Assembly (NCBI RefSeq): GCF_003390925.1
Contig: NZ_QUBS01000089.1
Coordinates: 62,001 to 126,000, forward strand
Origin: Trinickia diaoshuihuensis
GTDB lineage: Bacteria > Pseudomonadota > Gammaproteobacteria > Burkholderiales > Burkholderiaceae
Direction: 5' to 3'
DNA: 64,000 bases
Shown: piece after piece, positions 44,471-54,996 of the stretch
Layout: each line of letters begins with the position of its first letter
How positions within the stretch are numbered: position 1 is the first letter of the stretch
Translations under genes and position numbers: made by a program
Notes under the pieces: generated by a model
The model's database searches: none
Seen by the model: only the letters and a program-made list of their open reading frames with translations
Told to the model about the DNA's origin: nothing

Positions 44471-46543
44471 ATGTTTCGACGGTTGATTATTCTTTTAGTA
44501 ATGCTAAGCGGTACGTTTTTGACCGCTTGCCATGGCGGAGGCGGAGCAGGCGCCGGCGCGGCGGGTGCGGCGTGGGAAGGGGCGATGCCGCCGTTCGATC
44601 TCCAGTACGGCGACAGCACGCCTACTTACGTAACCGGTGAGCCGATTCCCTTCAACGAGCCGCATCACTCGGGGGGCGCGATCGAGCGCTACTCGGTCTC
44701 ACCGGCGTTGCCCGCGGGATTGTCGCTCGATGCCGGGACAGGCGTCGTGAGCGGCACGCCGCAAGCAAGCAGCGCCGCGACGGATTACGTCGTGACCGGC
44801 GTGGGCCCGGATGGCTCGGTACAGGCCGTCTTGCGCATCACCGTGGCGGACAAGCCGGTGCCGCCGATCGCGTTGAATTACACGCAAGCTTCGTCCGTCT
44901 ACGAGGTGCGGCAGTCGATCGCCGAGAATCGGCCGCATCCGACGGGCGTCGTCGTTCGCTATTCGATTGCCCCGGCGTTGCCGGCGGGCCTGAGCTTTTC
45001 CGAGGATCAAGGCACGATCAGCGGTACGCCGCTCGAGGCTAGCGATGCACGCGATTACACCGTGACGGGCTTCGGACTGCCGAATGGTTCGCAAAGCGAT
45101 GGGCAGGTGGCCGTCGAGCATCTGACGATCGCCGTCCAAGGTGAAATCGTGCCGCCGCTGCCTGAGCCGCCCACGCCCGCGGCGCCGACCGGATTGCGCT
45201 ATCAGCACAGTTGGGCCGTCTATGCGAAGGGGCGTCCCATCTTCGTCAACACCGCATATCACGACGGCGGGGCGGTGCAGACCTATGCGTCGACCCAGCC
45301 GCTACCGGCCGGCCTCGCCGTGGATCCCGCCACGGGTGACATTTCCGGCACCCCGCTCGAGACCACCGCCACCGACCGCACCTATACGATCGAGGCGGTC
45401 GGACCCGGCGGCAAGGCTAGCACGCAGGTGACGTTGCGCGTGGTCGAGCCCGGCACTTGGACGGCCGTGCCGGGTACGATGTCGACGCCGCGCTATGCCT
45501 TCGCGCAAGTCGTGCTTCCGGACGGCCGCGTGCTCGTCACCGGGGGAAGGGCGTCGGGCCAGGCGGCGCTCGACAGCGCCGATCTCTACGATCCGAATAC
45601 GGGCCGTTTCGCGCCGGCAGGCCGGATGAGCGTGGGGCGCTTCTATCCGCTCGCCACGTTGCTGCCGAATGGAAAAGTGCTCGTCGCGGGCGGACGCGGG
45701 GTGGAGGGTCCATTGACGTCGGCCGAACTCTTCGATCCGAACGCCGCCGATCCGAGCGCGGCATGGCAGCCTGCTCCGCCGATGAACAGCGCGCACGTGG
45801 ACGGAGCGATCGCGGTGAGAAGCGACGGCAACGTCGTCGTGACGGGGGGGGACGTCTCGCCGTCCGGTCCGCTCATGATCACCAATGCGACCGATATCTA
45901 CGCTCCGCTCAGCGGCGCCAATGGAAGCTGGAGTCAGGGACCCGCGCTTGGTCAGGGCGTCATGTTCGCGCAAGCGCTGCCGATGCAAGACGGCGCGCGC
46001 ATCGTGCTGCCGGCCGGCACTGCCAAGACGGACCGCGGCACGGGCGCGACGTCTGTCGCTCAGACGCTCGCCGAGCCGTGGGACGGATGGAGTGTCGAAA
46101 ACATGTCGAACGGTGCGCGGTCGCAATACGCGTCGTGGCTCGCGTCGCCCACCACTGCCCTCGTGTTCGGCGGCATGGGGACGAGCCGTAGGCCGGTCGA
46201 CACGGTCGACCTCTATGACGCCACCGCGCAGACATGGACGAGCGTGCCCGGGCTCGCGACGCCGCGCACGAATATGATGTTGACGCCGTTGAACGGCAAC
46301 AGCGTGCTGATTGCCGGCGGCGGCGTGGATTCCGGCTTGGTGGGGACCGATACCGCGGAGATCTACACGTTCGATCCAGCCGACCCGGCCGCTTCGAGCG
46401 GGGCGCCCATCCGCCCGATGAACTCGATTCGTATCGGCGGCGGGGCGACGACGCTCGCGGACGGAACGGTGCTCGTCATCGGCGGCTGGGACAACGTATC
46501 GGCGCAACGATACTGGGATACGGCCGAGCTATACGTACCGTGA
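44471..46543 (+). CDS. Lipoprotein with He_PIG and kelch-type repeats
   Basis: 690 residues. A lipoprotein signal ends in FLTAC (Cys20), followed by a Gly/Ala linker. Three He_PIG (putative Ig) repeats each contain LPAGL...SGTP: residues ~77-96, ~174-193 and ~277-296. From ~330 a kelch/galactose-oxidase-like beta propeller follows, with recurring cores GRVLVTGG, GKVLVAGG, GNVVVTGG, NSVLIAGG and GTVLVIGG and the aromatic/Asp blades between. The protein is thus a cell-surface binding propeller on an Ig-like stalk. It sits 155 bp after the preceding gene and closes the four-gene group. No catalytic residues were identified. Confidence 0.85.
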   Translation: MFRRLIILLVMLSGTFLTACHGGGGAGAGAAGAAWEGAMPPFDLQYGDSTPTYVTGEPIPFNEPHHSGGAIERYSVSPALPAGLSLDAGTGVVSGTPQASSAATDYVVTGVGPDGSVQAVLRITVADKPVPPIALNYTQASSVYEVRQSIAENRPHPTGVVVRYSIAPALPAGLSFSEDQGTISGTPLEASDARDYTVTGFGLPNGSQSDGQVAVEHLTIAVQGEIVPPLPEPPTPAAPTGLRYQHSWAVYAKGRPIFVNTAYHDGGAVQTYASTQPLPAGLAVDPATGDISGTPLETTATDRTYTIEAVGPGGKASTQVTLRVVEPGTWTAVPGTMSTPRYAFAQVVLPDGRVLVTGGRASGQAALDSADLYDPNTGRFAPAGRMSVGRFYPLATLLPNGKVLVAGGRGVEGPLTSAELFDPNAADPSAAWQPAPPMNSAHVDGAIAVRSDGNVVVTGGDVSPSGPLMITNATDIYAPLSGANGSWSQGPALGQGVMFAQALPMQDGARIVLPAGTAKTDRGTGATSVAQTLAEPWDGWSVENMSNGARSQYASWLASPTTALVFGGMGTSRRPVDTVDLYDATAQTWTSVPGLATPRTNMMLTPLNGNSVLIAGGGVDSGLVGTDTAEIYTFDPADPAASSGAPIRPMNSIRIGGGATTLADGTVLVIGGWDNVSAQRYWDTAELYVP

Positions 46544-46696
46544 CCCGGAGCGGCGCCGGACGATGATCTCACGTTCGCACGCAAGGCTCGCTCGCGTATA
46601 TCATGACGAGCGCATGGAACCGCGTGGGAGCGATGTGAGATCCGATCCGTCCGAGCGCCGGCACCCGGCGCGCGTCATTTGCTTGAAGGCCAGCCG

Positions 46697-47146
46697 ATGA
46701 ATGTACGAACCGTTTCTTGCGGCGTCGTGCTGCTCGATCGCCGCGGCTACGTTTTCCTGGCACATGCAACCGATACCTCGCATTGGGACATTCCCAAGGG
46801 GCAGGGAGACCCCGGCGAGGCGCCGATCGACGCCGCGTTACGCGAATTGCGCGAAGAGACGGGCATCGTGCTCGCGCCCGAGCGGCTGACCGATCTGGGC
46901 CGATTCGCGTATCGCCACGACAAGGATTTGCACCTGTTTGCGGCGCGCGTGGAGGACGGCGAAGTCGATATTGAGTGCTGCAAGTGCACCTCGATGTTTC
47001 CGAGCCGCCGGGACGGTACGCCCATCCCCGAAATGGATGGGTTTCTGTGGGTTGCGCCCGCGGACGTCGGGCGCTACGCGAGCCGCAGCCTGGCTCGGCT
47101 CTTCGATACGACGCTGCCTTTGGCCGAACTGGACCGAAAGATTTGA
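46697..47146 (+). CDS. Nudix hydrolase
   Basis: 149 residues. The Nudix box is intact: GQGDPGEAPIDAALRELREE followed by TGI (G-x5-E-x7-REUxEExGU). Nudix enzymes hydrolyse nucleoside diphosphates linked to another group; the substrate cannot be told from the sequence. The N-terminus TVSCGVVLLDRRGYVFLAHA is typical. A frame-extended start at 46679 is possible, but the ATG at 46697 starts the domain. It converges with glnS, separated by a strong hairpin. Confidence 0.92.
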   Translation: MNVRTVSCGVVLLDRRGYVFLAHATDTSHWDIPKGQGDPGEAPIDAALRELREETGIVLAPERLTDLGRFAYRHDKDLHLFAARVEDGEVDIECCKCTSMFPSRRDGTPIPEMDGFLWVAPADVGRYASRSLARLFDTTLPLAELDRKI

Positions 47147-47159
47147 CGCGGCTGGACGC

Positions 47160-47179
47160 GGCGCGGCGGGAGCCGCGCC
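47160..47179. terminator. Terminator hairpin between Nudix gene and glnS
   Basis: GGCGCGGC (47160-47167) and GCCGCGCC (47172-47179) form a perfect 8-bp GC stem with a GGGA loop. Short T-runs follow on the plus strand (TTTGCCGTTT). It lies in the 42-bp gap between two convergent genes, so it may serve both. Confidence 0.65.
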
Positions 47180-47188
47180 GTTTGCCGT

Positions 47189-48898
47189 TTACTTACCCCA
47201 GCTATCGCGCAGCCCGACGATACGGTTGAAGACAGGCTGGCCCGGCTTCGAATCGTAGCGATCGGCGACGAAGTATCCGTGGCGCTCGAACTGGCAGCGC
47301 TCTTCAGGCTGCAAGGCCTCGGCGCCCGGTTCCAGGTACGCCTGCACGACGCGCTTCGAATCGGGATTGAGGGCTTCGAGGAAATTGCGGCCGCCCGCAT
47401 CGGGCTGCGCTTCCTTGAACAGCCGATCGTACAAGCGGACTTCGGCCGGCACCGCATGCTGGGCGCTCACCCAGTGGATGTTGCCCTTCACCTTGTAGTT
47501 GTTCGCGCCGTCGGTGCCCGATTTGCTGTCGGGGAAGTAGTTGCAGTGGACGGCCAGGATGTTGCCGTTTTCATCCTTCTCGGCACCCGTGCATTCGATC
47601 ACGTACCCGTAGCGCAGGCGCACCTTGTTGCCGGGGAACAGGCGGAAATATCCCTTGGGCGGCACTTCCATGAAGTCTTCGCGCTCGATCCACAATTCGC
47701 GCGTGATCGGAAAACTGCGTTGACCGCGCTCGGGGTGGTGCGGGTGCACGGGGGCCGTGCACGGCTCGGCCAGCTCGGCCGGGAAGTTGTCGATGACGAG
47801 CTTGAGCGGATCGAGCACGGCCACCGTGCGCGGCGCCTTATCGTCGAGATCGTCGCGCAGCGCGCCTTCGAACACGCTCATGTCGATCCACGAGTCGACC
47901 TTCGTCACGCCGATACGCTCGCAAAACAGCCGAATCCCCTCGGGCGTGAAGCCGCGGCGGCGTACGCCGACGATCGTCGGCATGCGCGGATCGTCCCAGC
48001 CTTGCACATGGCCTTCGGTCACGAGTTGCAGCAGCTTGCGCTTGCTCGTGATCGCGTAGGTCAAATTGAGCCGCGAAAATTCGATTTGCTGCGGCAGCGG
48101 GCGCGTGAAGACGCCGGCTTCGGCCAATTCGTTCAGCACCCAGTCGTAGAGCGGACGATGATCCTCGAATTCGAGCGTGCACAGCGAATGCGTGATGTTC
48201 TCGATCGCGTCCGAGATACAGTGCGCGTAGTCGTACATCGGATAGACGCACCAGGCGTCGCCCGTACGGTAGTGGTGCGCGAAACGGATGCGGTAGAGGA
48301 CCGGGTCGCGCATCGTCATGTTGGGCGAAGCCATATCGATCTTCGCGCGCAGGACGTGCTCGCCTTCCTTGAACTCGCCCGCCTTCATGCGGCGGAACAG
48401 TTCGAGGTTCTCTTCCGGCGTGCGATCGCGGAACGGCGAGTTCTTGCCCGGCTCCGTCAGCGATCCGCGGTTCGTGCGCATATCGTCCGCGCTTTGGCTA
48501 TCGACGTAAGCCTTGCCGCGCTGAATCAGAAGCTCCGCGTACTCGTAGAGCTTGCCGTAGTAGTCGCTTGCGAAGTACTGGTGCGACTTGCCGTCCTTCT
48601 CCCAATCGAAACCGAGCCAGCGCACGGCGTCGACGATCGAATCGGCGTACTCCATGCTTTCCTTTTCCGGGTTCGTGTCGTCGAAGCGCAAGTGGCATAC
48701 GCCGCCGTAGTCGCCCGCGACGCCGAAGTTCAGGCAAATACTCTTGGCATGGCCGATATGCAGATACCCGTTCGGCTCGGGAGGGAAGCGCGTTTCGACA
48801 CGGCCGCTCCATTTGCCCGTACGGTTGTCCTCATCGATGATGTTGCGGATGAAATTGGACGGCGAAGCCGCCGCAGCGTCGTTGCGATCGTTGTTCAT
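47189..48898 (-). CDS. glnS: Glutaminyl-tRNA synthetase
   Basis: 569 residues. Class I synthetase charging tRNA-Gln. The HIGH motif appears in [20 protein letters not shown] and the KMSKS-type motif in [13 protein letters not shown]. Other family blocks are [31 protein letters not shown] and [15 protein letters not shown]. The anticodon-binding beta barrels in the C-terminal third are complete. The ATG at 48898 ([12 protein letters not shown]) is preferred; the open frame reaches 49009 with an unlikely leader. A core housekeeping gene, presumably vertically inherited. Confidence 0.97.
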   Translation of the reverse strand: MNNDRNDAAAASPSNFIRNIIDEDNRTGKWSGRVETRFPPEPNGYLHIGHAKSICLNFGVAGDYGGVCHLRFDDTNPEKESMEYADSIVDAVRWLGFDWEKDGKSHQYFASDYYGKLYEYAELLIQRGKAYVDSQSADDMRTNRGSLTEPGKNSPFRDRTPEENLELFRRMKAGEFKEGEHVLRAKIDMASPNMTMRDPVLYRIRFAHHYRTGDAWCVYPMYDYAHCISDAIENITHSLCTLEFEDHRPLYDWVLNELAEAGVFTRPLPQQIEFSRLNLTYAITSKRKLLQLVTEGHVQGWDDPRMPTIVGVRRRGFTPEGIRLFCERIGVTKVDSWIDMSVFEGALRDDLDDKAPRTVAVLDPLKLVIDNFPAELAEPCTAPVHPHHPERGQRSFPITRELWIEREDFMEVPPKGYFRLFPGNKVRLRYGYVIECTGAEKDENGNILAVHCNYFPDSKSGTDGANNYKVKGNIHWVSAQHAVPAEVRLYDRLFKEAQPDAGGRNFLEALNPDSKRVVQAYLEPGAEALQPEERCQFERHGYFVADRYDSKPGQPVFNRIVGLRDSWGK

Positions 48899-49149
48899 GC
48901 GAAAGTCGGAAATCGGCGGAAAGTACACGGGGCGCGCCCGCGGTAATCCGATCATTCTACCTAAAGGACGGCCCCCCTGGCCCGAGACCCCTCGGGAAGG
49001 GACGCGCAAGGCATTTGTTGCGCGCTGTAACAGGAGGTAAAACGCTTTGCCCGCGCAGGCGCGGCTCTTTTACGATGCGACCCGTATAGCGTGCCGAAGT
49101 CCCCACCGTCGCTTCGGCCGCCCGGTTTCTTTTGTCCGCACGCATCGCC

Positions 49150-49353
49150 ATGAAAATCTCGTCGCTCGCCAAGCTTTCCGTCGCCGTACTCGTTCTGACG
49201 AGCCTCACCGCCTGTTCCTCGATGACGCGCTCGCAAAAGCATGCCGCTATCGGTGCGACGGCCGGCGGCGCCATCGGCTACGTCCTGACGGGCGGTCCGA
49301 TCGGCACGATCGCCGGTGCGGCGGTCGGCGGCGTCATCGGCGCGGGTCATTGA
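49150..49353 (+). CDS. Small glycine-zipper lipoprotein (OsmB-like)
   Basis: 67 residues from the ATG at 49150. Lipobox LTAC (Cys around 22) is followed by a short linker and a glycine-zipper (AIGATAGGAIGYVLTGGPIG, then TIAGAAVGGVIGAG) that would form a membrane-associated helical hairpin. Such proteins (OsmB, SlyB-like) sit in the outer membrane and often respond to envelope stress. An in-frame start at 49132 adds six residues. The 251-bp gap upstream, divergent from glnS, presumably contains its promoter; I could not fix one. Confidence 0.85.
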   Translation: MKISSLAKLSVAVLVLTSLTACSSMTRSQKHAAIGATAGGAIGYVLTGGPIGTIAGAAVGGVIGAGH

Positions 49354-49361
49354 TCGGACGT

Positions 49362-49405
49362 TTGACGCCGAACGCGGGCGACTCGCAGCCCGCGTTCGGC
49401 GTCAA
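49362..49405. terminator. Very stable hairpin between convergent genes
   Basis: An 18-bp perfect stem: TTGACGCCGAACGCGGGC (49362-49379) pairs with GCCCGCGTTCGGCGTCAA (49388-49405) around an 8-base loop. It lies between the small lipoprotein gene and the O-methyltransferase gene and includes the latter's stop codon. No long T-run follows on either strand, so it may act as a bidirectional transcript-end structure. Confidence 0.75.
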
Positions 49406-50070
49406 CCCGCGACGATCGAGATCGCGAAACCGTCCCACCCCTTGCTGCCGACCGTTTGAATCGCCGTGCTGGTCAAGCGCGGATCGGCCGCCGCCATCTC
49501 GAAGTAGCGGCGTACGCCCTGCACGTCGGCATCGAGGCTGTCCGCTTGCACGACACGGCCCTCGCGTACGACGTTGTCGCAAATGATCACGGTGCCGGGG
49601 CGCGAGAGCGCGAGCGCGCCCGCGAGGTAATCGGGATTGCGGTCCTTGTTCGCATCGATGAAAACCAGATCGAACGGCTCGACACGCTCGGCTGCCAGCG
49701 CGCGCAGCGAATCGACGGCGTCGCCCACCCGCACGGTCACGCGCTCGCTCAGGCCCGCGCGCTCGATGTTCTTGCGCGCGAGCGCGGCGCTGTCCGGATC
49801 GATCTCGAGTGTGAGCAGCGAACCGTCCGCGGGCAACGCACGGGCGAGCCAGATCGCGCTGTAGCCGCCTAACGTACCGATTTCGAGAATGCGCCGCGCG
49901 CCGTGGATGCGCGCGATCAGATGCAAAAGCTTGCCTTGGTTCGGCGATACGTTGATGGCTCGCAGCCCGGCTTGCTCGCTGGCCGCGAGCGCGGCTTCAA
50001 GCGCGGGATCGGCAGGGATCAACGCATCGCAAAGATAGGTATCGACGGCGGTCCATTTCGCTTGTTCCAT
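49402..50070 (-). CDS. SAM-dependent O-methyltransferase (family 3)
   Basis: 222 residues. The SAM-binding motif is RRILEIGTLGGYSAIWLARA. Other blocks are LTLEIDPDSAALARKNIERA, then PFDLVFIDANKDRNPDYLAG with the metal-binding Asp, and VIICDNVVREGRV. The form matches bacterial caffeoyl-CoA/catechol O-methyltransferase-like enzymes; the natural acceptor is unknown. The start at 50070 is preceded by AGGAGA. It is divergent from the RBBP9-like gene at 50212. Confidence 0.92.
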   Translation of the reverse strand: MEQAKWTAVDTYLCDALIPADPALEAALAASEQAGLRAINVSPNQGKLLHLIARIHGARRILEIGTLGGYSAIWLARALPADGSLLTLEIDPDSAALARKNIERAGLSERVTVRVGDAVDSLRALAAERVEPFDLVFIDANKDRNPDYLAGALALSRPGTVIICDNVVREGRVVQADSLDADVQGVRRYFEMAAADPRLTSTAIQTVGSKGWDGFAISIVAG

Positions 50071-50211
50071 GAAGACTCTCCTTTAGGCCCCGCCTCCGGC
50101 TTCTGCTGAGGTCTCAGCGAATGGGGGCCTAGGGGCAGCGCTTATACTACGCGCCAACCTTCATACGCTTGGCCCAAGTGCGCGGGCGAGAATGCCGAGA
50201 CACCACGCTTT

Positions 50212-50763
50212 ATGACTCGAAACACGACCTTGATATTGCCCGGATACGCGAACTCGGGGCCCGGCCATTGGCAAACGCGCTGGGAAGCGATGGACATGTC
50301 TTTTAAGCGCGTCGCGATGCCCGACTGGGATCATCCCGTGTGCGAGGCGTGGTGCGAGACGCTCGATGCCGCGGTCGCGGCCGAGCCCGAAGGTTCGCTG
50401 CGGCTTGCGGCGCATAGTCTCGGGTGCTTGACCGCCGCTCATTGGGCGCTCAATTGCGCTCGTGCGTCCGAACTGAGCAAGATCGCCGGCGCGTTGCTCG
50501 TGGCGCCGCCCGATCCGGCCGGGCCGGCATTTCCGCGCGATGCGCTCTGCTATGGAGAGCCGGCGCTCGCGCCCTTGCCGTTCCCCTCGATCGTTGTCGC
50601 GAGCAGCGACGATCCGTACGGTTCGCTCGGGTTCGCCGAGCGGTGCGCGCGCGCGTGGGGCAGCCGCCTCGTCGAGATCGGTCCGCGCGGCCATATCAAC
50701 GCGGACAGCGGTCTCGGCGATTGGGAAGAGGGGCAGCGTCTGCTCGCCTCATTGGCGGGCTGA
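50212..50763 (+). CDS. RBBP9/YdeN-family alpha/beta hydrolase
   Basis: 183 residues. The oxyanion/N-terminal motif LPGYANSGPGHWQTRWE, the nucleophile Ser in LAAHSLGCLTAAHW, the Asp in SSDDPYGS and the His in RGHINADSGLGDW form the complete catalytic triad of small serine hydrolases. The substrate of this family in bacteria is mostly unknown. It is transcribed divergently from the O-methyltransferase and converges on the CoA-transferase gene, with 9 bp between stops. Confidence 0.92.
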   Translation: MTRNTTLILPGYANSGPGHWQTRWEAMDMSFKRVAMPDWDHPVCEAWCETLDAAVAAEPEGSLRLAAHSLGCLTAAHWALNCARASELSKIAGALLVAPPDPAGPAFPRDALCYGEPALAPLPFPSIVVASSDDPYGSLGFAERCARAWGSRLVEIGPRGHINADSGLGDWEEGQRLLASLAG

Positions 50764-50772
50764 GCGCCGGGC

Positions 50773-51993
50773 TCAAATCACCGATTTGCCGCGCAGCGCC
50801 GCGATCGCCGCCTCGTCGTAGCCGAGTACTTCGCGCAACACCGCATCGGTGTGCTCGCCAAGCGTCGGGGGCGCGCTGCGCACTTCGGGGGGCGTGGCGC
50901 TCATGCGGATCGGATTGCGTACGAGCGGGGCGGTCGCGCCGCTCGGATGCGGCACCTCCACGCGCATGCCCCGGGCGCGCACCTGCTCGTCGTCGAACAC
51001 TTCGGCTAGATCGTTGATCGGCCCGCACGGTACGCCCGCCGCTTCGAGCGCCTCGATCCAGTCGCGTTTGGTGCGCGTCTTGACCATCTCGGCGATGATC
51101 GGCACGAGCACCTCGCGGTGACGCACGCGCTCGGGGTTCGTCGCGAAACGCGCGTCGTCGGCGAGTTCCGGCCGGCCGCCCACTTCCAAGAACTTACGGA
51201 ATTGCCCGTCGTTGCCGACGGCGACGATGATCCAACTGTCGCTTGTCTGGAACGCCTGGTACGGCACGATGTTTTGATGCGCGTTGCCCCAGCGCTGCGG
51301 CGGCTTGCCGCCGATCAGGTAGTTCGAGGTGACGTTGGCGAGCATGGCGACTTGGACATCGAGCAGCGCCATGTCGATCGCTTGACCCTCGCCGGTGCGG
51401 TCGCGATGCGCGAGCGCCGCGAGCACGGCCACGGTCGCGTACATGCCCGTCATCAGATCGGCGATGGCGACGCCGGCTTTTTGCGGGCCGCCGCCCGGCA
51501 GCGCGTCGCGCTCGCCCGTGACGCTCATGAAGCCGCCCATGCCTTGTACGATGAAATCGTATCCGGCGCGCTCGGCGAGCGGCCCCGTCTGTCCGAAGCC
51601 CGTCACGGAGCAGTAGACGAGATCGGGCTTGACCGCCTTGAGCGATTCGTAATCGAGGCCGTACTTCTTCAATTGCCCGACCTTGTAGTTTTCGAGCACG
51701 ACGTCGCTCGTGGCGGCGAGTTCGCGCACGATCTTTTGACCCTCGGGCGTGGCGATATCGACCGTAATCGAGCGTTTGTTGCGGTTCGCGCACAGGTAAT
51801 AGGCCGCTTCGCGCGTGTCGGCGCCCTCGGGCGTCTTCAGGTACGGCGGCCCCCAATGGCGCGTGTCGTCGCCCGCGCCGGGCCGCTCGAGCTTGATGAC
51901 GTCGGCGCCGAGGTCGGCTAGCGTTTGCGCGCACCACGGGCCCGCGAGCACGCGGGTCAAGTCGAGTACGCGGATATGGCTGAGCGCTCCCAT
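50773..51993 (-). CDS. CaiB/BaiF-family (class III) CoA-transferase
   Basis: 406 residues. The N-terminus [20 protein letters not shown] and [17 protein letters not shown] are typical, as are [10 protein letters not shown] and the catalytic Asp in [15 protein letters not shown]. The form is that of formyl-CoA/L-carnitine CoA-transferases; the acyl group is not determined by the sequence. The ATG at 51993 is preferred to one at 52122 because conservation begins there. The 258 bp between it and alaS hold the alaS promoter. Confidence 0.93.
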   Translation of the reverse strand: MGALSHIRVLDLTRVLAGPWCAQTLADLGADVIKLERPGAGDDTRHWGPPYLKTPEGADTREAAYYLCANRNKRSITVDIATPEGQKIVRELAATSDVVLENYKVGQLKKYGLDYESLKAVKPDLVYCSVTGFGQTGPLAERAGYDFIVQGMGGFMSVTGERDALPGGGPQKAGVAIADLMTGMYATVAVLAALAHRDRTGEGQAIDMALLDVQVAMLANVTSNYLIGGKPPQRWGNAHQNIVPYQAFQTSDSWIIVAVGNDGQFRKFLEVGGRPELADDARFATNPERVRHREVLVPIIAEMVKTRTKRDWIEALEAAGVPCGPINDLAEVFDDEQVRARGMRVEVPHPSGATAPLVRNPIRMSATPPEVRSAPPTLGEHTDAVLREVLGYDEAAIAALRGKSVI

Positions 51994-52169
51994 TGTTACG
52001 GTCTCTCCTTGCGAAGCGGATCGACGCCGCCGGGCGGCGGGCGTCGCCAGCATGTTAAGCGGTTTTGCGCGCGCGCCCCAAGCGCGCCGGACGGGCGCCG
52101 CCTTGCCGCGCGCAGGCGGCACGCGCCGGGCGAAACCAGGCTGTTAGGGGCGCGACCGCGACAATTCCG

Positions 52170-52197
52170 TATAATGAGCCGTTTAGGGGAAAACGGC
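52170..52197 (+). promoter_or_regulatory. alaS promoter -10 and leader hairpin
   Basis: A perfect TATAAT at 52170-52175 lies 77 bases before the alaS ATG; the -35 region (around 52144-52152, TTAGGGGCG) is weak. Immediately after it GCCGTTT (52178-52184) and AAACGGC (52191-52197) form a 7-bp stem at or next to the transcription start. Confidence 0.5.
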
Positions 52198-52251
52198 CGG
52201 GCAGGTCAGGCGCGGCCGGTTTCCAGTCGAGACCGTCCCCCTCAGTTTTCT

Positions 52252-54876
52252 ATGAAAGCCGCCGAAATCCGCGAGAAATTCCTCAAGTTCTTCGAATCGA
52301 AGGGCCATACGATCGTCCGCTCGTCGAGCCTCGTGCCCGGTAACGACCCGACGCTGCTCTTCACCAATTCGGGAATGGTGCAGTTCAAAGACGTGTTCCT
52401 CGGCGCCGAATCGCGTCCTTACTCGCGCGCCACGACGGCGCAGCGCAGCGTGCGCGCGGGCGGCAAACACAACGACCTCGAAAACGTCGGCTACACGGCA
52501 CGGCACCATACGTTCTTCGAGATGCTCGGCAACTTCTCGTTCGGCGACTACTTCAAGCGCGACGCGATTCATTACGCCTGGGAGCTGTTGACCACGGTTT
52601 ATCGCTTGCCGAAGGAAAAGCTCTGGGTCACCGTCTATCAGGAAGACGACGAGGCCTACGACATCTGGGCCAAGGAAGTGGGCGTGCCGGCCGAGCGCAT
52701 CATCCGCATCGGCGACAACAAGGGCGCGCGCTATGCGTCGGACAACTTCTGGCAAATGGCCGATACGGGCCCGTGCGGTCCGTGCTCGGAAATCTTTTAC
52801 GACCACGGTCCCGACGTGTGGGGCGGGCCCCCGGGATCGCCCGAGGAAGACGGCGATCGCTACATCGAGATCTGGAATCTCGTGTTCATGCAGTTCAATC
52901 GCGATGCCCAAGGCAATATGACGCCGCTGCCCAAGCCCTGTGTCGACACGGGGATGGGACTCGAGCGTATCGCGGCCGTGCTGCAGCACGTGCATAGCAA
53001 CTACGAGATCGATCTGTTCCAAGCGCTGATCGCCGCGGCGGCGCGCGAAACGGGCGTGGGCGACCTCGCGAACAACTCGCTGAAGGTCATCGCCGACCAC
53101 ATTCGCGCCTGCTCGTTCTTGATCGTCGACGGCGTGATCCCCGGCAACGAAGGGCGCGGCTACGTGCTGCGCCGGATCGTGCGCCGCGCGATTCGTCACG
53201 GCTACAAGCTCGGCTGCAAGCACGCCTTCTTCCATAAGCTCGTGGCCGACCTCGTCGCCCAAATGGGCTCGGCGTATCCGGAGCTGGCCGATGCGCAAGC
53301 GCGGGTGACGGACGTGCTGCGTCAGGAAGAAGAGCGCTTCTTCGAGACGATCGAACACGGCATGTCGATTCTCGACGGCGCGCTGGCCGAACTCGATGCC
53401 AAGGGCGCGAAGATCCTGTCGGGCGAATTGGCGTTCAAGCTGCACGATACCTACGGTTTTCCGCTCGATCTGACGGCCGACGTTTGCCGCGAGCGCGGTA
53501 TGACGGTGGACGAGCCCGCGTTCGACGAAGCGATGTCGCGTCAGCGCGAGCAAGCGCGCGCGGCGGGCAAGTTCAAGGCGGCGCAAGGGCTCGAATACTC
53601 GGGCGCGAAGACGACGTTCCACGGCTATGAAGAGTCGATCTTCGACGATGCGAAGGTCGTCGCGCTCTACGTCGAGGGCTCGGCGGTCGGCGAAGTCAAG
53701 CAGGGGCAAGACGCCGTCGTCGTGCTGGATCACACGCCGTTTTATGCCGAGTCCGGCGGTCAGGTCGGCGATACCGGTCTGCTCGCAAACGCGAGCGTGC
53801 GTTTCGCCGTGGCCGACACGCTGAAGGTGCAGGCCGACGTGATCGGCCATCACGGCACGCTCGAGCAGGGCACGCTGAAGGTGGGCGACGTCGTCAAGGC
53901 CGAGATCGACGCGGTTCGCCGCGCCCGCACGGCGCGCAATCACTCGGCGACGCACTTGATGCACAAGGCGCTGCGCGAAGTGCTCGGCAGTCATGTGCAG
54001 CAAAAGGGTTCGCTCGTCGACGACGAAAAGACGCGTTTCGACTTCGCGCATAACGCGCCGATGACCGATGACGAAGTGCGGCGCGTGGAGGACATCGTCA
54101 ACGCCGAAGTGCTCGCGAACGCGCCGGGCATCGTGCGCGTGATGCCGTACGACGAGGCCGTCAAGGGCGGGGCGATGGCGCTGTTCGGCGAGAAGTACGG
54201 CGACGAAGTGCGCGTGCTCGACCTCGGTTTCTCGCGTGAGCTTTGCGGCGGCACGCACGTGCATCGCACGGGCGATATCGGGTTGTTCAAAATCGTCGCC
54301 GAGACGGGCGTGGCCGCCGGTATTCGCCGTGTCGAGGCGATTACGGGCGATAACGCCGTGCGTTACGTGCAGGGGCTGGAGAGCCGCGTCAACGCGGTGG
54401 CCGCGGCCTTGAAGGCGCAGCCCTCGGAACTGACGCAGCGTGTCGCGCAGGTGCAGGATCAAGTCAAATCGCTCGAGAAGGAATTGGCCGCCCTCAAGTC
54501 GAAGCTCGCATCGAGCCAGGGCGACGAACTCGCGGCGCAAGCCGTCGAGGTGGCGGGCGTTCAGGTGCTGGCCGCGACGCTCGAAGGGGCGGATTCTAAG
54601 ACGCTGCGCGAGACCGTCGATAAGCTCAAGGACAAACTCAAGCATGCGGCGATCGTCCTTGCCGCCGTCGATGGCGGCAAGGTGAGCCTCATCGCCGGTG
54701 TCACGGCGGAGGCCAGCAAGAAGGTCAAGGCGGGCGAGCTCGTCAATTTTGTCGCGCAGCAGGTGGGTGGCAAGGGCGGCGGCCGGCCCGACATGGCGCA
54801 AGCCGGCGGCACCGAACCCGCGAAGCTGCCGGCCGCGCTGGCCGGCGTGAAGGAGTGGGTGCAGGGGCAGTTGTAA
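52252..54876 (+). CDS. alaS: Alanyl-tRNA synthetase
   Basis: 874 residues. Class II synthetase charging tRNA-Ala. The N-terminus [20 protein letters not shown], the [17 protein letters not shown] motif, and [20 protein letters not shown] are family-defining. The editing domain has [16 protein letters not shown] and the zinc-binding [13 protein letters not shown]. The C-terminal C-Ala domain ends with [20 protein letters not shown]. Complete and normal. The start MKAAEIREK is chosen over the long upstream open frame. It ends 118 bp before the lasso cluster. Confidence 0.98.
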   Translation: MKAAEIREKFLKFFESKGHTIVRSSSLVPGNDPTLLFTNSGMVQFKDVFLGAESRPYSRATTAQRSVRAGGKHNDLENVGYTARHHTFFEMLGNFSFGDYFKRDAIHYAWELLTTVYRLPKEKLWVTVYQEDDEAYDIWAKEVGVPAERIIRIGDNKGARYASDNFWQMADTGPCGPCSEIFYDHGPDVWGGPPGSPEEDGDRYIEIWNLVFMQFNRDAQGNMTPLPKPCVDTGMGLERIAAVLQHVHSNYEIDLFQALIAAAARETGVGDLANNSLKVIADHIRACSFLIVDGVIPGNEGRGYVLRRIVRRAIRHGYKLGCKHAFFHKLVADLVAQMGSAYPELADAQARVTDVLRQEEERFFETIEHGMSILDGALAELDAKGAKILSGELAFKLHDTYGFPLDLTADVCRERGMTVDEPAFDEAMSRQREQARAAGKFKAAQGLEYSGAKTTFHGYEESIFDDAKVVALYVEGSAVGEVKQGQDAVVVLDHTPFYAESGGQVGDTGLLANASVRFAVADTLKVQADVIGHHGTLEQGTLKVGDVVKAEIDAVRRARTARNHSATHLMHKALREVLGSHVQQKGSLVDDEKTRFDFAHNAPMTDDEVRRVEDIVNAEVLANAPGIVRVMPYDEAVKGGAMALFGEKYGDEVRVLDLGFSRELCGGTHVHRTGDIGLFKIVAETGVAAGIRRVEAITGDNAVRYVQGLESRVNAVAAALKAQPSELTQRVAQVQDQVKSLEKELAALKSKLASSQGDELAAQAVEVAGVQVLAATLEGADSKTLRETVDKLKDKLKHAAIVLAAVDGGKVSLIAGVTAEASKKVKAGELVNFVAQQVGGKGGGRPDMAQAGGTEPAKLPAALAGVKEWVQGQL

Positions 54877-54958
54877 CGAACGCGCAACAGGTCATTCAGG
54901 GCGAAAGTCCGGCGTCGTCGGCATTGTCCAATGACGGCTAGTCTCGCCTGCTGAATCG

Positions 54959-54996
54959 AAGGCTGTCCGCAAGGTGACTTGCAGACAGCCTTTTTT
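54959..54996 (+). terminator. Intrinsic terminator of alaS
   Basis: AAGGCTGTC (54959-54967) pairs with GACAGCCTT (54984-54992), and the inner GCAAG (54969-54973) with CTTGC (54978-54982), giving a long stem followed by TTTTTT (54991-54996). It ends alaS on the plus strand and abuts the stop of the convergent exporter gene. Confidence 0.85.

Noticed and set aside
46617-46622. GGAACC before the Nudix gene as a third ECF promoter
   Set aside because: No TTACTNA or CCACNNA follows at 15-16 bases, and the gene is housekeeping.
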